Positions 56,207-64,000 of a DNA stretch of 64,000 nt are shown in pieces (the first letter of the stretch is position 1; every line of letters starts with the position of its first letter). The notes under the pieces are model-generated. The model had not been told where the DNA came from. It was given only the letters and a program-made list of their open reading frames with translations, and did no database searches. The DNA is from Luteimonas rhizosphaericola (GTDB taxonomy: Bacteria; Pseudomonadota; Gammaproteobacteria; Xanthomonadales; Xanthomonadaceae): NCBI RefSeq assembly GCF_029888045.1, contig NZ_JARXRN010000021.1:170935-234934 (forward strand). Reading direction: 5' to 3'. A program made the position numbers and the translations under genes.

Positions 56207-57058
56207 ATGCACCGCCATCTCGCACGACTGTCGACCGCCCTGCTGCTTGCCTTCGGCATCGCGGCCGGCGCGCACGCGCAAAAGCGTGCGGACCAGACGG
56301 TCCTGCCGGTGGTCGACCACACCAGCGGGCGGGTGCAGGGCTACCTCCTGCTCGAACCCACGACCGAAGGCTCCCGCGCGGGCGCGCGCTGGCGGGCGGG
56401 CGACTCTTCCCTCGACGCCACGTTCGGCCTGGAAGCCGGCGATTCGCTGGCGCTGTTGTGCAACCAGCGCAGCGGCGTGTTCAGTGCCGTCAGCAGCCTG
56501 GCCAACAACTGCCAGCTGGCGTCGCTGGGCGATCGCGACGGCAGCCGCCGGGCCAGCGCCACGGCCTCGCTCAGCCGCCCCGGCGGCGGGTTCGGCGTCA
56601 GCCTGGGACAGGGCAAGGACAGCCTGCCGACCTGGCTGACCCGCGACGGCGCGCCGCAGGGCCGCGACGTGGACCTCAACGACCTGACCGTGTTCGCGCA
56701 GAAGAACCTCGGCGACGCGGCTTACGTGACGATCGCGGGCACGGTGGCCAAGGCCACCCTGATCCCGTTCTCCGAGGCACCCTCGGACATCAACGACCGC
56801 TGGAGCAGCAAGAGCCTGGCGGTCGGCGGCGGCTACGGCGCCTTCAGCGCCAACGTGATCGGCCGCGTGATCGAAACTCCCGGCCAGCCCCGCTTCGAGG
56901 GCCTGGGCCTGGGCGTCACCTGGCGCACACCATGGAGCGGCCAGCTCACCGTCGGCGCCGAGAACGTGGTCACCCGCGGCAAGAATCCGTTCTCGCCGAA
57001 CAGTGAGACCAACGACGAGGGCGCCGTGCCCTACGTCCGGTACGAGCAGGATCTGTAG
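56207..57058 (+). CDS. Exported protein, outer-membrane barrel-like, unknown
   Basis: 283-residue protein with a good signal peptide (to HAQKR near residue 26). The mature part alternates short amphipathic strands with Gly/Asp turns: ASLSRPGGGFGVSLGQGK, AVGGGYGAFSANVIGRVIE, GLGLGVTWRTPW, ending YVRYEQDL, which is typical of small beta-barrels. Cys near GDSLALLCNQRSG and NNCQLASLG may pair. I do not recognise the family. The A+T-rich stretch at 56122-56151 upstream is the likely promoter. It precedes the TonB receptor in the same direction. Confidence 0.6.
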   Translation: MHRHLARLSTALLLAFGIAAGAHAQKRADQTVLPVVDHTSGRVQGYLLLEPTTEGSRAGARWRAGDSSLDATFGLEAGDSLALLCNQRSGVFSAVSSLANNCQLASLGDRDGSRRASATASLSRPGGGFGVSLGQGKDSLPTWLTRDGAPQGRDVDLNDLTVFAQKNLGDAAYVTIAGTVAKATLIPFSEAPSDINDRWSSKSLAVGGGYGAFSANVIGRVIETPGQPRFEGLGLGVTWRTPWSGQLTVGAENVVTRGKNPFSPNSETNDEGAVPYVRYEQDL

Positions 57059-57066
57059 ATCCGCCG

Positions 57067-57084
57067 CGGGCTTACGGCCCGTTT
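57067..57084 (+). terminator. Possible short terminator after the exported protein
   Basis: CGGGC and GCCCG form a five-base-pair stem with a five-base loop, followed by TTT. The stem is short and the T run minimal, so termination would be partial. Confidence 0.3.
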
Positions 57085-57125
57085 CCGCCTCGCATCACAC
57101 AATGCAGGCGATTTGTTAACGACAC

Positions 57126-57154
57126 TTTAATTTCTCTCGATGGCCGGGTAGTAT
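57126..57154 (+). promoter_or_regulatory. Candidate promoter of the TonB receptor gene
   Basis: TTTAAT (57126-57131) and TAGTAT (57149-57154) are 17 bases apart, about 90 bases before the ATG, in an A+T-rich island. Both boxes are partial matches. No sequence like a Fur box is visible. Confidence 0.35.
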
Positions 57155-57243
57155 CGGCCGCAACCTTGCCGGACTTGGCGTCTGCCTTGACTCCACCGGG
57201 GAGGTTCCCATGGGACACACCCAAGACTCACTTGGAGAGAGAG

Positions 57244-60135
57244 ATGACCTTGAAGACCACCAAGCTCCGCGACGCGATCACCTTCGCGCTTGCAGCGGGC
57301 GCCACCACGATCGCGGGGACCGGTGCGGCGTTCGCCCAGGAAACTGGCGAACCCGCAACGCTCGACCGTATCGAAGTCACCGGTTCGCGCATCAAGCGTG
57401 CGGAGCTCGAGACGTCGCAGCCGGTATTCAACGTCACCCGCGAGGACATCCAGGCCCAGGGCCTGACCTCCGTCGGCGACGTGATCCAGAACCTCAGCGC
57501 CAACGGCTCCGCACTCAATGCCACCTACAACAACGGCGGCAACGGCGAAAGCCGCGTCAGCCTTCGCAACCTTGGCTCCAACCGCACCCTGGTGCTGGTC
57601 AATGGCCGGCGTTGGGTGGGTGGTACCGGCCTTGGCGGCGCGGTCGACCTCAATACCATCCCAACCGCTGCGGTCGAGCGCATCGAAGTCCTGAAGGACG
57701 GCGCTTCGGCGGTGTATGGTTCCGATGCGATCGCCGGCGTGGTGAACGTGATCCTGCGTACCGATTACACCGGCGCCGAAGCGAACGCCTACTACGGCCA
57801 GTTCGGCCAGGGCGACGGCAGCCGCGAGTCCTACGACCTCACCATCGGCACCGCGGACGACCGTTTCAGCGTCCTGTTTGGCGCGGGCTACGTGAAGGAA
57901 GATCCGGTGATGGCCGGTGACCGCGCCATCTCCGCCGTGCCGATTTTCGGTACCGGTCCCTCTTTCAACTCCAGCACCATTCCCAATGGTCGATTCGCGC
58001 TGTGCCCGTCCGGCATCGTCGACCCGACCAGCGGCGCCTGCACCGGCGGTCAGACGCGTCCGGATGGAACCGGGGGCTATTTTACGTACGATCCGGGTTC
58101 CGATCCCAGCGACTGGCGCAACTATGTGGGCTCGCAGGATTCCTACAACTTCGCCCCGGACAACTACCTGCTGACTCCGCAGGAGCGCACCTCGATCTTC
58201 GGTCGTGCCAGCGTCAACATCACCGAGAACACCTCGGCGTTCATCCAGGGTACCTATAACAACCGCCTTTCCGAGCAGCTGCTGGCGGCGATGCCGGTCG
58301 TGCTCGGCGCCGGCCCTGGTGCCGGCGTGCAGGCGCGCACCATCACCATCAGCCCGGACAACATGTACAACCCGTTCGGCGTGCCGGTGAACTCGATCCA
58401 GTACCGCGTCAACGAGTCCGGCGGCCGTTCCTTCAAGCAGAACGTCCATACCTACGCCTTCAGCGGCGGCCTGGAAGGTTCGTTCGAAGCTGCGGGCCGG
58501 TTCTTCTCGTGGGACGCCGGTACGGTCTACGGCAAGAATTCCCAGGCCGACGAAACCACGGGCCTGTTCAACATCCTCGCACTGCGCAACGCACTCGGCC
58601 CGTCGGAAATGCGTGATGGCGTGCCGACCTGTGTGCAGACGCCGGGTGGGATCGCGATCGCGGGCTGCGTTCCGCTGAACCTTCTGGGCGGCTCGGGCTC
58701 CATCACGCAGGAGATGCAGGACTACATCGGCTTCGTTGCGCACGACGAATACGGCTACGAGATGACGCAGTACTTCGCCAACGTCTCCGGCGAGATCGTG
58801 GACCTGCCGGGCGGCATGATGGCGTTCGCCGCCGGCGTCGAGCATCGCAAGGAGAGCGGCTTCGACCAGCCCGACGCGCTGATCAACTCGGGCAACACCA
58901 CCGGCAATGCGCGCACCGCCACCCGCGGCGCGTACAGCGTCGACGAGGCGTTCGCCGAACTTTCCTTCCCGCTGCTGCGGGACGTGCCGTTCGCGCAGGA
59001 ACTCGAGTTCAACGTCGCCAGCCGTTACTCGGATTACGACACCTTCGGCGATACCGTGAACAGCAAGTTCGGCTTCAAGTGGCGCCCGATCGACGACCTG
59101 CTGGTCCGCGGCAACTGGGGCGAAGGCTTCCGCGCGCCGTCGATTGCCGAGCTCTACTCGGGTGTCTCCGACTCCTTCCAGCAGATCTCCGATCCCTGCT
59201 CCACCACCTTCGGTGGCGCCTACGGCTCGCTGAGCCCCGAACAGCAGGCGCGCTGCCACGCTCAAGGCGTCCCGGTGGGCGGCTACGATCAGGGCAACGC
59301 CCAGATCCGCATCAGCGTCGGCGGCAACCCCAACCTGCTTCCCGAGAAGTCGGTCACCAAGACCCTCGGCATGGTGTGGAGCCCGGGCTTCATCGAAGGC
59401 TTCGACGTCTCGCTCGACTGGTGGAACATCCGCCTCACCGATGCGATCGACGGCTTCACCGGCCAGGAGATCCTGGACGAGTGCATCCGCGAGGGCGGTC
59501 CCAACTTCTGCAGCCTGTACAACCGCGCCGCAAACGGCTCGATCGATACCCTGCTGTCTGCGGGCGTCAACTTCGGTTCGACCGAGGTCGAAGGCTACGA
59601 CATGACGATGAACTATCGTCTGCCGGAGCAGTCCTGGGGCCGGCTCGCTTTCTCGTGGGATACGACGTACCTGTCGAACTTCGAGAACGACGACGATGGC
59701 GACAACCGCACGGGCGAGTACTACGACCGCGACAACAACTGGCGCATCCGCAGCAACCTGCTGAGCCGCTGGGAGCTGGGTGACTGGGGTGCCACGCTGT
59801 CGACCCGCTTCTACTCGCGGCAGGAAGAGTCGTGCCCGTTCTACTACAACGACTACGGCTTCGGCGAACTCTGCACCGACGCGATCCTCGGGCCTGGCAC
59901 CGAAGGCGGCGTCGACGTGGTCCAGGAAGGCTCGTTCAACAAGATGGGCGCGACGACCTACCACGACCTCTCCGTGTACTGGAGCGCGCCGTGGAACGCC
60001 AAGATCACGCTGGGCGTGAACAACGTGACCGACAAGGATCCGCCGGTGTCGTACGTGACGTTCGCCAACAGCTTCGATCCGCAGTACGAAGTCCCGGGTC
60101 GTTTCTACTACCTGCGCTACAACCAGAAGTTCTGA
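57244..60135 (+). CDS. TonB-dependent outer-membrane receptor
   Basis: 963-residue receptor. The signal peptide ends at AFAQ near residue 31. The plug domain (about 45-165) begins LDRIEVTGSRIKRAELETSQ, with RVSLRNLGSNRTLVLVNGRR and LKDGASAVYGSDAIAGVVN. The barrel runs to a C-terminal Phe (YYLRYNQKF), as expected for BamA-dependent insertion. It belongs to the xanthomonad type with long extracellular loops, and the substrate cannot be read. ATG 57244 has GGAGAGAG directly before it. A strong terminator isolates it from the next gene. Confidence 0.92.
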   Translation: MTLKTTKLRDAITFALAAGATTIAGTGAAFAQETGEPATLDRIEVTGSRIKRAELETSQPVFNVTREDIQAQGLTSVGDVIQNLSANGSALNATYNNGGNGESRVSLRNLGSNRTLVLVNGRRWVGGTGLGGAVDLNTIPTAAVERIEVLKDGASAVYGSDAIAGVVNVILRTDYTGAEANAYYGQFGQGDGSRESYDLTIGTADDRFSVLFGAGYVKEDPVMAGDRAISAVPIFGTGPSFNSSTIPNGRFALCPSGIVDPTSGACTGGQTRPDGTGGYFTYDPGSDPSDWRNYVGSQDSYNFAPDNYLLTPQERTSIFGRASVNITENTSAFIQGTYNNRLSEQLLAAMPVVLGAGPGAGVQARTITISPDNMYNPFGVPVNSIQYRVNESGGRSFKQNVHTYAFSGGLEGSFEAAGRFFSWDAGTVYGKNSQADETTGLFNILALRNALGPSEMRDGVPTCVQTPGGIAIAGCVPLNLLGGSGSITQEMQDYIGFVAHDEYGYEMTQYFANVSGEIVDLPGGMMAFAAGVEHRKESGFDQPDALINSGNTTGNARTATRGAYSVDEAFAELSFPLLRDVPFAQELEFNVASRYSDYDTFGDTVNSKFGFKWRPIDDLLVRGNWGEGFRAPSIAELYSGVSDSFQQISDPCSTTFGGAYGSLSPEQQARCHAQGVPVGGYDQGNAQIRISVGGNPNLLPEKSVTKTLGMVWSPGFIEGFDVSLDWWNIRLTDAIDGFTGQEILDECIREGGPNFCSLYNRAANGSIDTLLSAGVNFGSTEVEGYDMTMNYRLPEQSWGRLAFSWDTTYLSNFENDDDGDNRTGEYYDRDNNWRIRSNLLSRWELGDWGATLSTRFYSRQEESCPFYYNDYGFGELCTDAILGPGTEGGVDVVQEGSFNKMGATTYHDLSVYWSAPWNAKITLGVNNVTDKDPPVSYVTFANSFDPQYEVPGRFYYLRYNQKF

Positions 60136-60161
60136 TCTTCGCTGGTTGCAACCGCTTGACC

Positions 60162-60192
60162 GATACGGCCCCGCAAGGGGCCGTATCTTTTT
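60162..60192 (+). terminator. Strong intrinsic terminator after the TonB receptor
   Basis: GATACGGCCCC and GGGGCCGTATC form an 11-bp perfect stem with a GCAA loop followed by five T, 27 bases after the stop codon. Confidence 0.93.
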
Positions 60193-60286
60193 CCGGCCCG
60201 ATGCGTCCAACGCGCGACCCGGTGGACTTGAACGGGCTGCGTCAACGATGTCACCATCGAATCGTGACCGCACCGTCCCGCCCAGC

Positions 60287-60955
60287 ATGCATATCGCGCC
60301 CGTCTTTGCTGTACCTCTCGGCCAGGCGAACTTCCCGGGATCCGAGATCCTCAATGCAGAGTTGCGTCACCTGTTCCTTTCGAGGGAGGCGCAGGGCTCG
60401 AAATTCGCAAACCCGAATCCTTCCCTCAAGCAGCAGCCTGGCGTGTTCGAGAGCGAGTTCGACCTGTTCTCTTGGCCCGACACCTGCGTACAGGAGCTTC
60501 GCAAGTTCTGCTGGAAACAATTGGGAATGCTGGTCCAGGAACTGAATGGCTACACCGATGCGGAACTGGCGCGAATCCAGATCTTTTCCCACACATGGTT
60601 CCACGTGACCCGCCATGGCGGCTTCGTGCTCAGCCACACCCATCCCATGGCGAGCTGGTCGGGCGTGTACTGCGTGGCTCCCGGCCACAGTCCTGCCGAC
60701 AGGCCGGACTCGGGCGTCCTGAAGTTCCACAACCCGCACCACTACAGCAATACGTTTCTAGATGCCGGCAACCTGAGGCCCGTCCCTCCGTACCACCACG
60801 GCACCTGGAATGTGCGTTTCGCGGCTGGGGACCTGGTCATCTTCCCTTCCTGGCTGCAGCACGAGGTCTTGCCGTTCCATGGAGATGACGAACGCATCAC
60901 CGTCGCATTCAACTGCTGGTTTGGCCAGCGGCCCGGCCTGAACGCGAGTCAGTAG
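60287..60955 (+). CDS. Putative 2OG-Fe(II) oxygenase (TIGR02466 type)
   Basis: 222-residue cytosolic protein resembling the TIGR02466 family of putative 2-oxoglutarate/iron oxygenases. Blocks are GGFVLSHTHPMASWSGVYCV with H117 and H119, AGDLVIFPSWLQHEVLPF with H192, and DERITVAFN with R203 for 2OG. The usual HxD is replaced by HTH, as I recall for this family. Start ATG 60287 or 60248 is possible. It is clearly less G+C-rich than its surroundings (32 of 60 bases at 60481-60540). Its end overlaps the convergent sulfotransferase gene by seven bases. The substrate is unknown. Confidence 0.75.
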   Translation: MHIAPVFAVPLGQANFPGSEILNAELRHLFLSREAQGSKFANPNPSLKQQPGVFESEFDLFSWPDTCVQELRKFCWKQLGMLVQELNGYTDAELARIQIFSHTWFHVTRHGGFVLSHTHPMASWSGVYCVAPGHSPADRPDSGVLKFHNPHHYSNTFLDAGNLRPVPPYHHGTWNVRFAAGDLVIFPSWLQHEVLPFHGDDERITVAFNCWFGQRPGLNASQ

Positions 60956-62508
60956 AACCGCGCCAGTCCATCCTGAAGCGCCCCCAGGTGGCGTTCGTAG
61001 TGCTTCCAGACACTGCCCCGATCGCGCCGGATCCCTTGACGCGCCGTGGAGGCGCTTGCGGTCGCGACGCGTCCGTGTGATCGCGTGGTGTCGATCATCC
61101 CGTCTTCGTAAGGCACCCCGCAGTGCAACGCAACGCGCTTCGCGACCGTCTCGGGAGCCTGGACCAGCTCGTGGTAATCCACGTCAAGGACCGCTCCCGG
61201 CGCCACGGCATGCCAGTGCTGCATCATCTCCCGATAGACGCCGTAGAATGCGGCGAGTTCGTCCTGGTCGTAGGAGTAGGTGGCCACTCCCGCGAAGAAA
61301 GTTCGCAGGTTCGAGAAGCAGGTATCCATCGGATCGCGGACCAGATGGAGGATGCGAGCCTCCGGGAGTGCCTTCAGAATCGCACCCACGTTCCAGAAGT
61401 TGCTGGGAAGCTTCTCCGTGAACGACTTATTCCCCCGCGCCAGCCAGGGCACGTGCCTCGCATAGCCTTGCCCCATCCGTCCAAAATCCATCGCCCGCAT
61501 GCGCTCGACGAGGAGGGGATCGGTCCGTCCCGGCGCAGCGTAGTCCGCCGCGAGCTGGATCTGCGCATCGATCGACGAGGTTTCGCCGGCATCGCCGATC
61601 ATCGAATGACCGGACAGGATCCGCTCGAGCAGCGTCGTGCCGGACCGGTGCATGCCGACGATGAAGATCGGTCTCGCAGCGAGCCCCGTTTCCGACCCGG
61701 CGGTTATGAAGTCCGCCGTGAACGCTGAGCGCATGGCGTCCAGATAACTGCGCGCCTCGGCCAGAGAAAATTCAACCTGACGTCGCTTGGCGCGATTGCC
61801 GGCCTCCAGCGCTTGCCACGCCCCTTCGAAATCTCCCAGGTCGTGCAGTTCCTTGTGCAATCCGTAATTGAGATAGACCTCGCCTTGGCCTCCGGCGACG
61901 GCTCTTCCGAGCTGCTGTCGCAGTCTGTCGACGTGGTTGGACTGCTCCGTCTGGGTCCGGACGCTGGCCAGCATCCAGGACGCCTGCACCATCATCGGAT
62001 CCGATCGCATCGACTTCTCGTAGCACGCCTCGGCCTGGTCCAGCTGCCCGTCGAAGAAATGGAGGTTGCCGCGAACGTAGAGGCATGCCGGATCGACCCC
62101 GTTCCGGGCCAGTGCCGCGTCTGCGAGGCGAACCGCGGCCGCATGCGCGCCTATCGAACTCAGCATGACCACGCACCGCGCGAGAATCGGGACCGGCGCC
62201 GTCGATGCGACGCTGGGATGCGCCAGGCATTCCTCGAGCGCCGCGAACTCGCTGAAGTAGCGCAGCCGTTGCGCCAACCCGTATCGCAGCGCCGGGTCTT
62301 CCGGTTGCCTGTCCCATGCCAGCATGATCGATGCGTGGGCCTCACGGTGACGGCCCAGGTTCGTCAGGACGGTAGACCGCCCGATGAGCGAAGGCACGTG
62401 CGTCGGATCCACTTCGAGCGCCTGGCCGTACCGGGCTTCCGCCAGCGGCCAGTCCTTGCGATCAAATGCGGCTTCCGCGGACATCCAGAGCCGGCCAGCA
62501 TTCGTCAT
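60949..62508 (-). CDS. TPR-sulfotransferase fusion protein
   Basis: 519-residue protein. Residues about 1-240 form TPR-like helical repeats (KDWPLAEARYGQALEVDPTH; GQLDQAEACYEKSMRSDP). Residues about 275-519 form a PAPS-dependent sulfotransferase: the 5-prime phosphosulfate loop is PIFIVGMHRSGTTLLERIL (from residue 280) and the 3-prime phosphate site is ILHLVRDPMDTCFSNLR with R391. This domain combination occurs in proteobacteria beside TonB receptors and related oxygenases. ATG 62508 was chosen; GTG 62517 is an alternative. Less G+C-rich than its flanks (37 of 60 bases at 61081-61140). Confidence 0.82.
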   Translation of the reverse strand: MTNAGRLWMSAEAAFDRKDWPLAEARYGQALEVDPTHVPSLIGRSTVLTNLGRHREAHASIMLAWDRQPEDPALRYGLAQRLRYFSEFAALEECLAHPSVASTAPVPILARCVVMLSSIGAHAAAVRLADAALARNGVDPACLYVRGNLHFFDGQLDQAEACYEKSMRSDPMMVQASWMLASVRTQTEQSNHVDRLRQQLGRAVAGGQGEVYLNYGLHKELHDLGDFEGAWQALEAGNRAKRRQVEFSLAEARSYLDAMRSAFTADFITAGSETGLAARPIFIVGMHRSGTTLLERILSGHSMIGDAGETSSIDAQIQLAADYAAPGRTDPLLVERMRAMDFGRMGQGYARHVPWLARGNKSFTEKLPSNFWNVGAILKALPEARILHLVRDPMDTCFSNLRTFFAGVATYSYDQDELAAFYGVYREMMQHWHAVAPGAVLDVDYHELVQAPETVAKRVALHCGVPYEDGMIDTTRSHGRVATASASTARQGIRRDRGSVWKHYERHLGALQDGLARFY

Positions 62509-62600
62509 CGAACACACCTCGAATCATGAGAATTCCGCGCCGACTCGGATTCAAGCCACACGCTCCGGACAGATTCTCGCATCCCCGCGCACGTGCGGCT

Positions 62601-63341
62601 CTACCCCCGCTCCCGCCGATACGGCTCGAACAGCCGCAGCAGCCACGGCTTCTGCGCCAGCACCAGGCTCACGCCGACCCGCTGCTCGGCGGGCAGCGAG
62701 GCGTCGCGGGCGAGCAGGCCGTCGAACTCGCGGGCGAGGTCGTCCAGGCGCTGCTGCATCTGGGCCACGCCGTCGGGGCTGAGGCTGCCGCTGAGCAGCA
62801 GCAGGCGGTCGTGTTCGCCGTCGAACGGGTCGGCGAAATAATCGCTCAGCAGCGTGGTGCGGAAGTGGCGCTCCATCGGTCCGTCGGGCAGCCAGCGGAA
62901 ATTGCGCGCGGTGAGCGGGCGCACCCGGTTGCCGGGCTGCAGTTCGATCATCCCCAGGCGGTCGAGCCTGGCCAGCAGGCCGGTCCACTGCGGCAGGGTG
63001 AAGGCGAAATGCGCCATCACGTCGTCCTGGCGCCAGCGGTTGATGCTGAGGAACATCGCCAGCATCAGCGCCGGATCGTCCACCAGGGCCTGTTCCTGCG
63101 CCTGCTCCAGGCGCGCCATCGGCTCGCGTCCGCGCCCGGCCTCGGCGCCGAGTTCGGCCAACCCCAGGCCCAGCACTTCGCAGATCTGCTCGAGCCGCAG
63201 CAGGCTCATCGCGCGGCGCGAGAACATGCGCTTGACCGCGGCTTCCGACAGCCGCATGCGCTGCGCGAGTTCGCGGTAGGTCATGCCCTGCGCGCGCAGG
63301 CTGCGCTTGAGCGCGTTGACCAGATCGACCGAGACGCTCAT
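62601..63341 (-). CDS. HTH (Xre-type) transcriptional regulator
   Basis: 246-residue protein. The N-terminal helix-turn-helix (about 5-60) reads MTYRELAQRMRLSEAAVKRMF and SLLRLEQICEVLGL, quoted in parts, with the second helix SEAAVKRMFSRR as the recognition helix. The rest (about 75-246) is an alpha-helical effector domain seen in similar proteobacterial regulators and carries no known ligand motif. It lies downstream of the TetR gene on the same strand with a 100-base gap. Targets are unknown; the TonB/sulfotransferase region is a candidate by position only. Confidence 0.8.
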   Translation of the reverse strand: MSVSVDLVNALKRSLRAQGMTYRELAQRMRLSEAAVKRMFSRRAMSLLRLEQICEVLGLGLAELGAEAGRGREPMARLEQAQEQALVDDPALMLAMFLSINRWRQDDVMAHFAFTLPQWTGLLARLDRLGMIELQPGNRVRPLTARNFRWLPDGPMERHFRTTLLSDYFADPFDGEHDRLLLLSGSLSPDGVAQMQQRLDDLAREFDGLLARDASLPAEQRVGVSLVLAQKPWLLRLFEPYRRERG

Positions 63342-63441
63342 CCGGGCCCGCTTCCCTGTGGCGCCTGCGGCCGCGGCTGCCAGCCGGACGCGGCGTGCGC
63401 GTGGGGCGCTGTCATCAGGATGCGTCCGTCCCGCGCCGTGG

Positions 63442-64000
63442 TCAGGCCGGCACCAGCGTCTTCGCCAGGTGCTCGACGTAGGCCTCGAACTCCTCCTGCG
63501 GCATCCGCGCCTGGTGCAGCTGCAGGTTCAGCTGCAGGAAGCCCACGTACGCGGCATAGGTCAGGCGCGCGCGATGCAGCGCGTCCTCGCGCGCCAGGCC
63601 GGCCTGGCGGAAGGACGCGGCCAGGTAGTCCAGGCGGCGCTTGGACACGCGATCGATCACCGGCTGCACCGCCGGATGGTCGAGCGCCTTGAGCAGGGCG
63701 CTGTAGATCACGTGCGACTGGTATTCGTGCGCCACCATCTGGAACAGCGCACGCAGGCGCTCGCGCGGATCGGGCACCTGCTCGAGGGTGCCGAACACCG
63801 CCTCCTGCTCGACGTTCTCCCAGCGTTCGAGCGCGGCCTGCAGCAGCGCCTCGCGCGACGGGAAATGCCAGTAGAAACTGCCCTTGGTCACGCCGAGGCG
63901 ACGCGCCAGAGGTTCCACTGCCACGGCGGCCACGCCCTGTTCCGCGATCAGGTCGAGCGCGGCTTGGGCCCAGTCCTCGGCGCTCAGGCGGCCGCTGCGT
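63442..64000 (-). CDS. TetR-family regulator, N-terminus cut by window end
   Basis: About 186 residues are visible and the start lies beyond base 64000. The helix-turn-helix is complete: SAEDWAQAALDLIAEQGV, then VEPLARRLGVTKGSFYWHF. The ligand domain continues to the stop and includes SHVIYSALLKALDHPAVQPV and LTYAAYVGFLQLNLQL, the latter common in TetR proteins of xanthomonads. Any target gene divergent from it would be outside the window. Confidence 0.88.
   Translation of the reverse strand, partial: RSGRLSAEDWAQAALDLIAEQGVAAVAVEPLARRLGVTKGSFYWHFPSREALLQAALERWENVEQEAVFGTLEQVPDPRERLRALFQMVAHEYQSHVIYSALLKALDHPAVQPVIDRVSKRRLDYLAASFRQAGLAREDALHRARLTYAAYVGFLQLNLQLHQARMPQEEFEAYVEHLAKTLVPA

Noticed and set aside
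60949..62508. A recent horizontal transfer of the oxygenase and sulfotransferase
   Set aside because: The lower G+C is suggestive, but there are no repeats, integrase or tRNA sites, so I report only the composition difference.

Overview
The window is about 64 kb of very G+C-rich, gene-dense chromosome from a gammaproteobacterium of the Xanthomonadaceae/Lysobacteraceae type, most like Lysobacter or Luteimonas. This rests on the gene content: a small H-NS-like protein beside proS, a metX-metB-hom operon under a SAM-I riboswitch, pilT/pilU, a secreted GH18 chitinase, a large propeller hybrid sensor kinase, a TonB-dependent receptor and two-domain YceI proteins. The species call is inference. I see no rRNA, tRNA, phage, IS element or CRISPR array.

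1-14.7 kb: the start of a secreted GH9-like glycosidase under a LacI-type operator, then mostly housekeeping genes. These are xerD, an RDD protein, lptFG (LPS export), pepA, holC, valS, pssA, a probable holD, rimI, two DUF4124 proteins, proS and an H-NS-like gene. Structured repeats lie in the lptG and valS regions, and one copy sits in frame inside valS.

14.7-30.8 kb: a ThrE-type exporter, a four-gene MCE lipid transporter (STAS-permease, ATPase, MCE protein, lipoprotein), alkB, pilT and pilU, proC with a DUF4426 lipoprotein, a coupled pdxH / AAC(6')-like / cobalamin-binding-like operon, a glycerate-kinase-like gene, dodecin, aroKB, a WGR protein and hemE.

30.8-46.2 kb: a hybrid sensor kinase coupled to a CGFS-motif lipoprotein, a yceI-cytochrome b561-yceI cassette, a glutaredoxin pair, sdaA, a four-domain chitinase, and the methionine operon (metX, metB, hom) behind a clear SAM-I riboswitch with a consensus -35 box.

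46.2-64 kb: a propeller lipoprotein coupled to an M23 peptidase, prfC, a hemolysin III-type protein, an AsmA protein, a CBS protein, a GT2 glycosyltransferase, mtgA, hslO, and an outer-membrane-like unknown. Last comes a TonB-dependent receptor followed by a 2OG-Fe(II) oxygenase and a TPR-sulfotransferase, which are less G+C-rich than their surroundings, then an HTH regulator and a TetR regulator cut by the window end. The receptor/oxygenase/sulfotransferase group is the best candidate for an undescribed system. Adjacent co-oriented genes overlap by ATGA or GTGA in at least a dozen places, so translational coupling is the rule here and fixed many of the start choices.
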